A DNA stretch of 22,286 nt. Source: Lentimicrobiaceae bacterium. GTDB taxonomy: Bacteria > Bacteroidota > Bacteroidia > Bacteroidales > JALOCA01. Each line of letters opens with the position of its first letter. The stretch's first letter is position 1. Of the stretch, positions 1-9,021 are shown in pieces. The position numbers and the translations under genes are program-made. The stretch spans positions 1 to 22,286 of the forward strand of contig JALOCA010000046.1 of NCBI GenBank assembly GCA_023227965.1, in the 5' to 3' direction. The notes beneath the pieces were generated by a model. It was not told where the DNA came from, did no database searches, and was given only the letters and a program-made list of their open reading frames with translations.

Positions 1-218
1 GAACTACAAATATGCACCCTTCCTCCGAAAAAAATCTGTAGTGCCCAAGCCTCCTCCTCAAAAAAATCAATCCCTTGATAACATCCATTTTATTCCTGGA
101 TAGCTGCAAAATGGGTTAATATCCATAGAAAAGATTTTTTATTTCTGTGGATTCTCCGCCAGGAGATCAATAATTAATACCCTATGGACAGTCTTTTCTT
201 AAAAAATCAACATTTTAT
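1..218. other. Intergenic left edge, no gene seen
   Basis: I see no credible reading frame, RNA gene or promoter in this AT-rich stretch. It lies downstream of the minus-strand C25 protease and ends at the inverted-repeat terminator that begins at 219. A gene beyond the left edge cannot be judged. Confidence 0.6.
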
Positions 219-269
219 TAACTCCAAAAAGCCATTACATCATAAAAATGTAATGGCTTTTTGGAGTTA
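219..269. terminator. Bidirectional intrinsic terminator, perfect 22-bp stem
   Basis: Positions 219-240 and 248-269 are exact reverse complements around the 7-nt loop CATAAAA. The core GCCATTACAT/ATGTAATGGC is flanked by AAAAA on one side and TTTTT on the other, so a GC-bearing hairpin followed by a T-run is read on either strand. It begins 28 bp past the stop codon of the minus-strand C25 protease gene, where its terminator is expected. It could also stop transcripts arriving from the left. Confidence 0.85.
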
Positions 270-296
270 TATCTGTACAAACCGGAGTCTTACAGT

Positions 297-3200
297 TTAT
301 TTTTTAATGATAAATCTACCGGTAGTACGTTCGCCGTTGCTTTCAGCTTCTACCAGGTAAATACCATTAACTGCAGAATTCAGGTTTACCCTGTACAGCG
401 ACGAGCCGTTGGCAGTAATAACGTCGTTGTATATCTGTACCCCGTAAACATTATAAATACGGACATACGTTTTAGTATTAGAGGCGGTATTCATCTGCAG
501 GTAAAAATTACCATCCGAAGGATTGGGATAAACCTTCAGGTTTTCCAAGCCTGTATTTTCGCCAGTTCCGGTAGTATTGTCCACATAAATATTTTTTTCA
601 CCAGATGCAATACCACTTCCGCAGTCGTTTATTCCTTCCACCGTCAATACCACATCGCCCGTAAAATCCGTATTCCATGTAACTTCTGCCTCAGTTGTAG
701 CAGAGGCAATCGTACCTGCATTTTCAGGAGCCAGCCTCCATGAATAGCTGTTTGCATTGGCTACTGCATCTATTGTATAAACGGAAGTAATGGTATAGGC
801 AAGGTCAACCTGGCCAGGACCATCTGGCATTGCAGGTGTAGCAGGCAAATAATCGAACGTTAGCAGCATGTTGCCGGACATTGGCTCGCATGGGGCATTG
901 AAGGCTTGCAAAGTAAGTGTAACCTGTCCGTTTTCAATATCGGCACTACTTGGAGTATAAACCGGGTTAAGCAGGGTTGCATTGTTAAATGTTCCGGTTC
1001 CTGAGGTAATCCAGTCGAGTGATGAATAGTTGATAACAGATGTCCCGCTTATCGTATAGCTTTCGCTTTCGCAAACACTGCCTGTTTCCGTCATGGTTAT
1101 TTCAGGTATGGCTTTAATTGTAAGCAACATTCCGTCGGAAAAAGTTCCGGTACTTCCTTGAATCGTTAATATAAGTGTTACCGAGCCAGCGTCAATATCT
1201 GCCTGACTTGGGGTATAAACCGGGTTCAGTATGGTTACACTGCTGAAAGTTCCCGTGCCGGAAGTTGTCCAACTTACCGATGTATAATTGGTAGCTGTTC
1301 CGTTACAGTTATAGTTATCACCTCTACATATCGAAGCATCAGTACCCGCATAAGCTGTAGCAGAAATTGGTGCGGGAAGTTCTATATAATCGAGCCAGGC
1401 ACAGTCGGAGCCTCCAGATTCATATTGGTCCTTCACATACGACCATTTAAAAGTGTGATTTCCGGAAGTTACAGGATAGCTTACTCTTGCCCATCCCTCT
1501 TCACCACTCCATTGTTCCTTCATATCATTGTCAATATAGAACTTCAGAAAATCATAAGTGGCTTCCGAAGACACCTTGCGGTAAAACGAAATAGTATCGC
1601 TTCCTGCAACATTTATATTTAGGGTTAAAACAGAACTTTGATTATTTCCTATTGTCCCTGATTTCGAACAATACGTACCTTCGTAGGCACCCGAGCTGAT
1701 AATTGTCCATGAAGAATTTCCGCCCGATTGCCAGCTAAACTGGTTAAAATTTCCGGTTTCCCAGTCTTCAACAATCAGCCCTATTTTTGCATAATAATCT
1801 TTTACGGTTTGGTAAGCACCGCTTCCAAGTGTATAAGTAAGCTGGGAAATTGCTCCCAAAGCCGCTGCCGCATCAATTTGAATTGTAAACTGTGCAATAT
1901 AAGATTGACCTGTTCCAAGAGTCCCGATAGTATAAACAGGATCGGAAACAGTTATTAGCGAAGATAACGAAACAAGGGTTCCGGTTGTATTTATAGCGTC
2001 TGTATGCCCGTTATTTATAGAAGTGAACGAAATGATAGCGGTTTCGCCCGGGTCAAGTCTGCCGTTTCCGTTACCCTGGCTGTCGTCAATTGTGATGGTT
2101 CCGACCGACAGCGAAGGAGCATTTGCAATAAGGGTGAAATAAGAATCCCATGTTGAGTTTCCAACAGCCTGCACATCAAAAGTTATTGCCTGCTGGTCTG
2201 GGATGGCATTAGAAACGGTTAATGCAAAACCGTTGTCAATGGTTTTTAATTCTCCTGCTGCAAAATCACCATAATTTTCAGTGGCATCGGTCAGGGTGAT
2301 GTTGGTATTAGTAGTGATTAAAGTAACATTTACGTTGGTAGCAGGTTGTGTTCCTACATTTTGCAAACCCAAATTAAGAGTTACGGATTCTCCGGGGTCT
2401 AACTGCCCGTTGTTATTGCCCGAAACATCATTTACCAGGTTTGATTGGAAAATAACATAAGGTTGGTCGGAAACGACTATGATAGTACCCTGATGACGGT
2501 TACGGTTATGTCCGATGATGGAAACCGCAATCGGGTTAACATCCATAAGTATGCTACTAAATGTAATTGTTGCATTACCCGAAACGTCTGTTAATCCTCT
2601 GCCGATAAGAGAACCGTTTTGCATTAAACCTATACGTGCATTGGGGGCGTTTGTCTGAAAATCAATCTGGCTGATACCAACCGAAACACTTGCCGGATAA
2701 GTAGCGATAATATCGGTGGGGACATCAGTCCAAATATCCATAGTCGGGTCGCCAAACAGGTTTGTTTCGTATGCACACCAGCGTATCACATCGTCAGAAT
2801 TGATATAGGTAACATTGTCTTCTTTTGAGTCGGAATTTACATCTCCAATCAGGAAAATATTTTCGCCAAATATTGCATCAAAAAACTGACGGTCGAAGAA
2901 CTGCGAGGCGCCATTTGTTCCGCCCTGCTCATACCAACCATAACGTGAATTTGCAATACATGCTACTTCTGCAGTTGAAATAGTTGTAATCACTTCTGCA
3001 AAGCAGTCTTCCAGCACATACGAACTGGCATCATCCCGGTTATCGAACGAACCATTGTAGCAACCCTGTGAATATCCTATTCCATACCCATGAGCAATTC
3101 CGTTATTCTGAAAATTAGTGGTTGTAACATCGCTGTTTTCCATCTTCATGTTATAAGTAACATTGGAATGCCCCAGGTGGTTAAGCAAATGTGTTCCATT

Positions 3201-4541
3201 GTTAAACTGGCTGAAAACATTTTCTTTTTCCCAGTTGGCAATGCTTTCGTAAAGTTTTGAAATGGTATAATCTAAAGGGAACCCTACAGTGGTGTACCCG
3301 TTATGGGCACCTCCGCTGATAATTTCATCTTTCGAATCGTCGCCATAAGTGATATCATCTAACTGTTCACCGATCATCAACCCCTTTTTTATATCGGCAA
3401 CCACAGGGCTGGATTGATAAAGGGTAAGTTTATTGATAAAGTTTTGTATTTCGGTTTGGCTGTCAACACACAACCTTCCTATTCCCACTTCATAATATAA
3501 ATCGGCTTCGTTTGCTTCACCCCACTTGTTATCATTGTCGTTGTTCCATGTTCCGTCGAGGCAGGCATAATACATATCCGAAGGAATATCATTATCAGGC
3601 ATATCACCGGGGTCGGCATAAAATCCGCGTTTTGGCACAATGTTATCGGATGGAATATTCGGGTCGGCATCTCCGGCAAGTATCACATAACTTATACCCG
3701 AATTTTGATAATAATCAATGATACAGTTACGTATTTTCATCTGATTATCAGTACCTGTATATTGTGTGTAAATATCTTCCACGGTTTTGCAGGTTACCGC
3801 ATAACCGGTACTTTGTTTATAAGTTACATAATCGTTAAAATAAGATAAAAAAGCACTTTTTGTAATTAACAGTATATCGTAAGTGGGGTCGTCCTTACCT
3901 GATTTCGCTTCATAATCAGAGATTAACTCGTTATGCTGGGTTAAGGAACGGATACGCTGGTTAATTCTTTCATTGCTGCGGAGCAATCCAAGAGATGTTG
4001 ATGCCCGTTCGGTGCTTTTCGTAACTATTTCTATGCATATTTCTTTTACAAACTGAACCTTTTTTAAGGCGGGATAATATGTCAGCGGGCAAATTGAAAA
4101 CGAAGAAATGCTATGCCCGTTCAGGAAATTGGTACTTACTGCAGAAATATTGTTTACAGGATAAGCTGTTTCTGAAAAATAAATTTTATTATCAAGAACC
4201 GGTTTATATCCTGCAGGAGCACCCTTTGAAATAGGGAACTGCCTGGATGCCGGAGGAATTGTTATCCCGTTTTCCTCAGGATAATATTCAATTTTAGTTA
4301 TATTTACTGAAACTGCTTCCGTTCCCGGAGGAAGAAGGATGTTTGCCGCAAACTGAGGAAGTATTGGCGTCCCTTCCTTGCCAAGGTTAGCACATTCTTT
4401 ATAACTAATTTTTGAATAGCCATCTGCTTGTAAAGCTATTCCGGGCTTTTTGAAACTGTAGGTATAGGCCTGCTTCTGTGCAAAGGCAGAAAAAGTAAAT
4501 GCCATTAGCATCAAAGCAACAAAAAATGCTGATTTTTTCAT
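297..4541 (-). CDS. Gingipain-like C25 family cysteine protease with adhesin/PKD modules and T9SS sorting domain
   Basis: Predicted secreted protease of 1414 residues. An N-terminal signal peptide (MKKSAFFVALMLMAFTFSAFAQ) is followed by a propeptide-like region of about 190 residues and a caspase-fold C25 catalytic domain at about 215-600. The likely catalytic pair is His458 in NHLGHSN and Cys494 in SQGCYNGS, matching the GH and ACVNG contexts of gingipains. Next come an Ig-like domain (about 610-690), two CARDB-like repeats that each open with an N-G-x-LDPGE motif (about 704 and 819), a MAM/cleaved-adhesin-like module opening with EDWETGNF (about 923-1060), and two PKD-like repeats sharing SGTGTF (about 1090 and 1176). 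The tail is a T9SS type A sorting domain opening with LKVYPNP at about 1334 and ending RFIIKK. Such proteins are exported by T9SS and anchored to the cell surface or released. Cleavage specificity (Arg, Lys or other) cannot be read from sequence. ATG start; stop TAA, followed by the terminator. Confidence 0.9.
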   Translation of the reverse strand: MKKSAFFVALMLMAFTFSAFAQKQAYTYSFKKPGIALQADGYSKISYKECANLGKEGTPILPQFAANILLPPGTEAVSVNITKIEYYPEENGITIPPASRQFPISKGAPAGYKPVLDNKIYFSETAYPVNNISAVSTNFLNGHSISSFSICPLTYYPALKKVQFVKEICIEIVTKSTERASTSLGLLRSNERINQRIRSLTQHNELISDYEAKSGKDDPTYDILLITKSAFLSYFNDYVTYKQSTGYAVTCKTVEDIYTQYTGTDNQMKIRNCIIDYYQNSGISYVILAGDADPNIPSDNIVPKRGFYADPGDMPDNDIPSDMYYACLDGTWNNDNDNKWGEANEADLYYEVGIGRLCVDSQTEIQNFINKLTLYQSSPVVADIKKGLMIGEQLDDITYGDDSKDEIISGGAHNGYTTVGFPLDYTISKLYESIANWEKENVFSQFNNGTHLLNHLGHSNVTYNMKMENSDVTTTNFQNNGIAHGYGIGYSQGCYNGSFDNRDDASSYVLEDCFAEVITTISTAEVACIANSRYGWYEQGGTNGASQFFDRQFFDAIFGENIFLIGDVNSDSKEDNVTYINSDDVIRWCAYETNLFGDPTMDIWTDVPTDIIATYPASVSVGISQIDFQTNAPNARIGLMQNGSLIGRGLTDVSGNATITFSSILMDVNPIAVSIIGHNRNRHQGTIIVVSDQPYVIFQSNLVNDVSGNNNGQLDPGESVTLNLGLQNVGTQPATNVNVTLITTNTNITLTDATENYGDFAAGELKTIDNGFALTVSNAIPDQQAITFDVQAVGNSTWDSYFTLIANAPSLSVGTITIDDSQGNGNGRLDPGETAIISFTSINNGHTDAINTTGTLVSLSSLITVSDPVYTIGTLGTGQSYIAQFTIQIDAAAALGAISQLTYTLGSGAYQTVKDYYAKIGLIVEDWETGNFNQFSWQSGGNSSWTIISSGAYEGTYCSKSGTIGNNQSSVLTLNINVAGSDTISFYRKVSSEATYDFLKFYIDNDMKEQWSGEEGWARVSYPVTSGNHTFKWSYVKDQYESGGSDCAWLDYIELPAPISATAYAGTDASICRGDNYNCNGTATNYTSVSWTTSGTGTFSSVTILNPVYTPSQADIDAGSVTLILTIQGSTGTFSDGMLLTIKAIPEITMTETGSVCESESYTISGTSVINYSSLDWITSGTGTFNNATLLNPVYTPSSADIENGQVTLTLQAFNAPCEPMSGNMLLTFDYLPATPAMPDGPGQVDLAYTITSVYTIDAVANANSYSWRLAPENAGTIASATTEAEVTWNTDFTGDVVLTVEGINDCGSGIASGEKNIYVDNTTGTGENTGLENLKVYPNPSDGNFYLQMNTASNTKTYVRIYNVYGVQIYNDVITANGSSLYRVNLNSAVNGIYLVEAESNGERTTGRFIIKK

Positions 4542-4599
4542 ATTTTGTTATGTTTAAAGTATTTTATAAATTTTACTTACTAATTGATTTTCATCTTAT

Positions 4600-4607
4600 C
4601 AAAAGTC
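4600..4607 (-). promoter_or_regulatory. Possible -7 box of the C25 protease gene
   Basis: On the minus strand this reads GACTTTTG, one mismatch from the Bacteroidota TAnnTTTG box, 58 bp before the ATG. The 274-bp gap to the upstream same-strand gene pcm argues for a separate promoter here. No clear -33 TTG was found. Confidence 0.35.
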
Positions 4608-4815
4608 ATTCTTCAAAAGAAATAACATTAAAACCCTTTTATAAAAAAGCAGGCTAATGTATTAAAAAAATTAAATGAAATTAATTAACTTAAATTTTTA
4701 TTCTGTATAAAATACAGGCATATTCTTAAATTTACAAAAGTTGCTTCCATTCCTTTTTGTATAGCGGATTCTTTTCCCCAGCTATTTAATAACCAATTTC
4801 AAACGATAACAAAGC

Positions 4816-5478
4816 CTACTTGTCATCTGCTTTATCTTCGAGCATGGGTACAAAACGGAAATTTCCGTGTTGAAAGGTTTCAAGTTTACCAAGGGTATTT
4901 TTTATTACGGTGGTCATTATTTGCGAGTCACCTGAACCCAAAGGAGCGACAAGTATCCCGCCCGGTTTTAGCTGGTCGGTAAGGGTAGTAGGCAGGTAGG
5001 GAGCTGCTGCAGTGATAATTACTTTATCAAAAGGGGCAAATGCAGGTAAGCCCTTGTATCCGTCGCCGAAAAATACTTTTACGGTATAACCCATTTCGGC
5101 TAATAATTTTTTCGATTTCTGGTAAAGTGTTCGTTGTCGCTCAATGGAATATACTTTTGCACCCATTTCGGCAAGTATGGAAGCCTGATAGCCTGAGCCA
5201 GTTCCTATTTCAAGCACTTTATCTCCCGGCTTTATGCAAAGCAACTCCGATTGGAACGCTACTGTGTAAGGCTGCGAAATCGTTTGACCTGCCCCTATCG
5301 GAAAGGGCTTGTCTTCATAAGCAAAGTTGAGAAAAGAAGAGTCGAAGAAAAAGTGCCGGGGAACGGATTCGATGGCAGCAAGTACCATAGGGTCTTTAAT
5401 CCCTTTTATCCGGATTAAATCTGCAAGGTTTTTGCGCAGCCCTTGATGCTGGTAGGTGTCGGTACGGGTAATGTGCAT
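4816..5478 (-). CDS. pcm: Protein-L-isoaspartate O-methyltransferase
   Basis: Cytoplasmic repair enzyme of 220 residues that methylates L-isoaspartyl residues of aged proteins using S-adenosylmethionine. Family motifs are in order: the pre-motif AYEDKPFPIGAGQTISQP (residues 53-70), SAM-binding motif I VLEIGTGSGYQ (88-98), an acidic residue after the second strand (VYSIE), and the ITAAAP motif near 150. The length is normal for bacterial PCM. The ATG at 5478 lies 31 bp downstream of a perfect -7 box. The gene is divergent from the oxidoreductase gene and reads toward the C25 protease across a 274-bp gap, so co-transcription with the latter is not assumed. Confidence 0.95.
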   Translation of the reverse strand: MHITRTDTYQHQGLRKNLADLIRIKGIKDPMVLAAIESVPRHFFFDSSFLNFAYEDKPFPIGAGQTISQPYTVAFQSELLCIKPGDKVLEIGTGSGYQASILAEMGAKVYSIERQRTLYQKSKKLLAEMGYTVKVFFGDGYKGLPAFAPFDKVIITAAAPYLPTTLTDQLKPGGILVAPLGSGDSQIMTTVIKNTLGKLETFQHGNFRFVPMLEDKADDK

Positions 5479-5508
5479 ACAATAAAAACACTAAATCAAA
5501 TAGTTAAA

Positions 5509-5516
5509 CAAAAGTA
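5509..5516 (-). promoter_or_regulatory. -7 promoter box of pcm
   Basis: Minus-strand TACTTTTG is an exact match to the Bacteroidota -7 consensus TAnnTTTG, 31 bp before the pcm ATG. A -33 TTG at the usual spacing was not evident. Confidence 0.65.
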
Positions 5517-5581
5517 CAATATTTTTCGCAAAATCGAGAAAGCCCATGCGAAAGTAGTAATTCGTTTTTTTAAAAAAAACT

Positions 5582-5589
5582 TACTTTTG
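5582..5589 (+). promoter_or_regulatory. -7 promoter box of the Gfo/Idh/MocA gene
   Basis: Plus-strand TACTTTTG is an exact TAnnTTTG match, 20 bp before the ATG at 5610. It is preceded by T- and A-tracts rather than a clear -33 TTG. It would drive the three-gene plus-strand run 5610-8979. Confidence 0.65.
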
Positions 5590-5609
5590 CACAAATTAAA
5601 AATAACGAT

Positions 5610-6593
5610 ATGCTGAAAATTGGAGTGCTGGGCGCCGGTCATTTGGGAAAAATTCATATCAAATGTATAAAGATGATTCCTGATTACCAACTGGTGGGTT
5701 TTTATGATGCCGATAGAGACAATGCGGTAAAGGTAGCGCAAGAATTGGATGTTACGGCTTACCCCTCGCCCGAAAGTTTGATGGACAATGTTGATGTTAT
5801 TGATATCGTAACTCCTACCATTGCCCATTTTCAATGTGCTTCGCTTTCTTTGAAAAAAAACAAACATGTTTTTATCGAAAAACCTGTGGTTACCACACCC
5901 GAAGAAGCATTCCGGCTGATAGAAATTGCAGAAGAGGCAAATGTGAAAGTACAGGTGGGACATGTTGAGCGGTTCAATCCCGCATTCATTGCAGCTTCTC
6001 CATTCCTGGGTCAGCCAATGTTTATTGAAACCCACCGCCTTGCCCAATTTAACCCGCGGGGTACGGATGTACCTGTCATTCTCGATTTGATGATACATGA
6101 TATTGACATAGTGCTGAGTGTTGTAAAAGCCGATATTATGAAAATCAGTGCAAGCGGGGTGGCAGTAGTGAGCGATACCCCCGACATTGCCAACGCGAGG
6201 CTCGAATTTGCCAACGGCTGTGTAGCAAATCTTACCGCAAGCCGTATTTCGATGAAAAATATGCGGAAGTCGCGTTTCTTCCAGCGTGATGCTTATATTT
6301 CGGTTGACTTCCTGGATAAAGAAGTTGAGATCATTCGTATGCATGATTACGATCCGGCTTCGGGTAATCCTTTTGCCATGACTATTGACCTTGGGAACGG
6401 AAAGCCTGTAAAAGAAATTAATATACTGCATCCCGAAGTGCAACCATTAAATGCTATCCAAACTGAATTGCAATGTTTCGCCACCGCCATCCTGAAAAAC
6501 ACCTTACCTTCCGTAACAATAAATGATGGTTACAATGCCCTGGATATTGCCTATCGCATTATGGAAAAAATGAACAGAAAACTGGCTGACTGA
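5610..6593 (+). CDS. Gfo/Idh/MocA family NAD(P)-dependent oxidoreductase
   Basis: Cytoplasmic sugar (or cyclitol) dehydrogenase of 327 residues. The N-terminal Rossmann fold begins GVLGAGHLGKIH with the dinucleotide-binding GxGxxG motif (residues 5-16). EKPV gives the conserved catalytic-site Lys91, GHVERFNP lies near 117, and MIHDIDI contains the conserved active-site His163. The C-terminal alpha/beta substrate domain is complete. The family oxidises or epimerises sugars, nucleotide sugars or inositols, and the substrate cannot be assigned from sequence. A phosphoglycosyl transferase gene two genes downstream suggests, as inference, a nucleotide-sugar or envelope-glycan role. The ATG is the first start after a perfect promoter box. 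The next gene follows after 95 bp with no visible terminator. Confidence 0.9.
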   Translation: MLKIGVLGAGHLGKIHIKCIKMIPDYQLVGFYDADRDNAVKVAQELDVTAYPSPESLMDNVDVIDIVTPTIAHFQCASLSLKKNKHVFIEKPVVTTPEEAFRLIEIAEEANVKVQVGHVERFNPAFIAASPFLGQPMFIETHRLAQFNPRGTDVPVILDLMIHDIDIVLSVVKADIMKISASGVAVVSDTPDIANARLEFANGCVANLTASRISMKNMRKSRFFQRDAYISVDFLDKEVEIIRMHDYDPASGNPFAMTIDLGNGKPVKEINILHPEVQPLNAIQTELQCFATAILKNTLPSVTINDGYNALDIAYRIMEKMNRKLAD

Positions 6594-6688
6594 TTATTGA
6601 ACGACAACGGATTTTTTCTGAAAATGTTAACAATATTTTTACAAAGCAGCCGTTTTTACAAAAGATCCAGCAAGGTAATACAATCTTT

Positions 6689-7561
6689 ATGATTTTTTTT
6701 CTACGAAACCTATTTCTTTTTCTGATTATTTCGGCACTTTGCATGGTGGGCTGTGATGACAAAATCACCAAAGACGACATTCCGTCTTATCTGGCAATTG
6801 ATACAATCATTCTTTCAACCAACTACGGCAACCAGGGCACTGCTTCCAATAAAATTACAGACGCTTGGGTATATGTAGACAACAATTTGATTGGAGCTTT
6901 TGAATTGCCGGCAAAAGCCATCCCTATTCTTGCCGAAGGCACCCATACGATTACTATTAGTTCCGGCATTAAACTCAACGGAATTGCCAGTACACGCGCC
7001 CGTTATGCCTACTACAAAAACTACACTGTTAAAATAAACCTTGTAAGAGACAGTATTATAAAAATCCATCCAACAACAACATACACTGATAACACTATAT
7101 TTGAATGGATGGAAGATTTTGAAGACGGCAGTACTTCTTTGGAAAGAGGGTCTTCAAGCCAAACCGGATTAGAAAGAATAAGCACCGATTCACTAGTATT
7201 TGAAGGCTCCAACTGTGGCAAAGCGGTACTTAGGGATTCTTCCGTTTTTTTTGAAGTAAAAACTATCAGTGCTTTTGACTTACCCCTTGACGATAGTCCC
7301 GTTTATCTTGAACTTAATTATCGAAATAACATAGATTTTTGGATAGGCTTTTATGCAAATGAGATTTCGGTTACTACTCAAAGGTCTATTCTTAAGCTGA
7401 ATCCAACTAATGAATGGAAAAAAATTTATTTTAATCTAACTCCTTGGATAAATCAATTTACCAGCGCTAAAAATTTTAACATATTTTTCGGATTTAACCG
7501 CAATTACGGCGACCCCGAAGGTATAATATATTTGGATAACATAAAATTAGTACACAGATAG
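6689..7561 (+). CDS. Lipoprotein with PEGA-like and jelly-roll-like regions, function unknown
   Basis: I do not recognise a named family for this 290-residue protein. The N-terminus is a lipoprotein signal peptide with a hydrophobic core and a lipobox ending MVGC, making Cys22 the lipidated residue. The residues after it (DDKITKDD) are acidic and resemble the lipoprotein export signal that sends Bacteroidota lipoproteins to the cell surface. Residues about 30-115 contain a PEGA-like pattern (AWVYVDNNLIG followed by LPAKAIPILAEGTHTI). From about 135 an EDFEDGS start leads into a beta-rich region ending in GIIYLDNIKLVHR, the usual ending of carbohydrate-binding jelly-roll domains. Its stop is only 2 nt from the next ATG, so it is very likely co-translated with the phosphoglycosyl transferase. 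A role in polysaccharide assembly or display is inference. Confidence 0.8.
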   Translation: MIFFLRNLFLFLIISALCMVGCDDKITKDDIPSYLAIDTIILSTNYGNQGTASNKITDAWVYVDNNLIGAFELPAKAIPILAEGTHTITISSGIKLNGIASTRARYAYYKNYTVKINLVRDSIIKIHPTTTYTDNTIFEWMEDFEDGSTSLERGSSSQTGLERISTDSLVFEGSNCGKAVLRDSSVFFEVKTISAFDLPLDDSPVYLELNYRNNIDFWIGFYANEISVTTQRSILKLNPTNEWKKIYFNLTPWINQFTSAKNFNIFFGFNRNYGDPEGIIYLDNIKLVHR

Positions 7562-7563
7562 GC

Positions 7564-8979
7564 ATGAATAAAAATTTACAGGTTACGAAATATGTTATTG
7601 CCGATTTCCTTTCTGCTTCGTTAGCGTGGACATTATTTTTTATTTACCGCAAGTATTTACTCGATCCAAGTGTACCACAAAGTCTTATTAACGTATTCAG
7701 CGATTCTAATTATTATTTTGGGATACTTACTGTTCCCTTATTCTGGCTTATTTTATACGTTTTTATAGGCAGCTACCGGAAAATTTACCGGAAAACCCGT
7801 ATGAAAGAATTGGGGCAAACTTTGCTAATCAGTATAATCGGAGTTGTTATCATTTTTTTCGCCCTTATTCTCGACGATGTAATAACATCCTATACCAATT
7901 ATTACCGGGCATTTCTTACACTGCTCATTTTACATTTTTTTACTACTTACCTATTTCGTTTTATTCTCACTTCGGTAACCATACACAGAATTCACCACCG
8001 GATTATTGGTTTTAACACTGTAATGGTGGGAAGTAACGGTAATGCTACTTCCATTTATAATGAGATTGAAAACCAGAAAAAATCACCCGGGAATAAATTC
8101 ATTGGTTTTGTGAATGCTGTAGAACACAGCAGCTACAATCTGGCAAAATATATGCCGCATTTAGGTAGTTACAAGGAGTTAAAAGAAATAGTTGAAAAAT
8201 ACGAAGTCGAAGAAATAATCATTGCTATTGAGCATTCCGAGCATGGAACTATCGAAAGAATAATATCTGAAATAGAAGAAACCTCAGTAGTTATAAAAAT
8301 TATACCCGATATGCAGGATATTTTGTTAGGTACGGTAAAAACAACCTCTATTTTTCATGCCCCTCTGATTCAAATTCACCCGGATTTAATGCCTGAATGG
8401 CAGCAATCCATAAAAAGGGTGCTCGATATTGTGGTATCACTTATTTGTATGATTATTCTTACCCCTGTATATTTTATCGTAGCAGTCGGAGTAAAAATGT
8501 CGTCACCGGGACCAGTTTTATATTCGCAGGAAAGAATTGGGATCAAGGGAAGACCATTTAAAATGCATAAATTCCGTTCGATGTACAAAGATGCTGAAAC
8601 AAACGGGCCCCAGCTTTCTTCAAAAGACGATCCCCGTATTACCCATTTCGGCAAGTTTTTACGAAAAGTACGACTCGACGAAATTCCCCAGTTTTATACC
8701 GTCCTGATTGGTGATATGTCGCTTGTTGGTCCACGCCCCGAACGCAAATATTATATTGACCAGATTGTCCACCGTGCTGCACATTATCGCTTACTGCTAA
8801 GAGTTAAGCCCGGATTAACCTCGTGGGGGCAGGTAAAATATGGTTATGCTGAAAACGTGGAAGAAATGATTGACCGGCTAAAATACGACCTCTTGTACAT
8901 CGAAAATATGTCGCTGGCAATGGATTTTAAAATATTAATTTACACGGTTTTAATCGTAATCCAGGGAAGAGGGAAATAA
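7564..8979 (+). CDS. Undecaprenyl-phosphate sugar phosphotransferase (polyprenyl phosphoglycosyl transferase)
   Basis: Inner-membrane enzyme of 471 residues that starts a surface glycan by transferring a sugar-1-phosphate from a nucleotide sugar to undecaprenyl phosphate (WbaP/WcaJ-type, large monotopic PGT). There are four hydrophobic segments in residues 1-140, then a CoA-binding/Rossmann-like middle domain (about 150-270). A re-entrant hydrophobic helix at about 285-310 precedes the catalytic domain: SPGPVLYSQERIG, HKFRSM, the Asp372-Glu373 dyad in RLDEIPQ, and VGPRPE. The domain is complete to LIVIQGRGK. The sugar (glucose, galactose or another) cannot be assigned. It is translationally coupled to the lipoprotein gene and convergent with mntP across a 42-bp gap with no clear hairpin. 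Confidence 0.93.
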   Translation: MNKNLQVTKYVIADFLSASLAWTLFFIYRKYLLDPSVPQSLINVFSDSNYYFGILTVPLFWLILYVFIGSYRKIYRKTRMKELGQTLLISIIGVVIIFFALILDDVITSYTNYYRAFLTLLILHFFTTYLFRFILTSVTIHRIHHRIIGFNTVMVGSNGNATSIYNEIENQKKSPGNKFIGFVNAVEHSSYNLAKYMPHLGSYKELKEIVEKYEVEEIIIAIEHSEHGTIERIISEIEETSVVIKIIPDMQDILLGTVKTTSIFHAPLIQIHPDLMPEWQQSIKRVLDIVVSLICMIILTPVYFIVAVGVKMSSPGPVLYSQERIGIKGRPFKMHKFRSMYKDAETNGPQLSSKDDPRITHFGKFLRKVRLDEIPQFYTVLIGDMSLVGPRPERKYYIDQIVHRAAHYRLLLRVKPGLTSWGQVKYGYAENVEEMIDRLKYDLLYIENMSLAMDFKILIYTVLIVIQGRGK

Positions 8980-9021
8980 TTTTTTCTTTGCAGGGAATAT
9001 CACATTACAAGAATATAGCAA

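Noticed and set aside
261..743. 160-residue plus-strand open frame
   Set aside because: Antisense to the sorting-domain end of the C25 protease and starts inside the terminator stem.
4542..4815. Small gene or RNA between pcm and the C25 protease
   Set aside because: AT-rich with no frame of note, no strong hairpin and no exact -7 box on either strand.
5496..6443. 315-residue minus-strand open frame
   Set aside because: Antisense to the well-supported Gfo/Idh/MocA gene. The peptide is rich in His, Phe and Asn with no domain, and it would span the promoter boxes.
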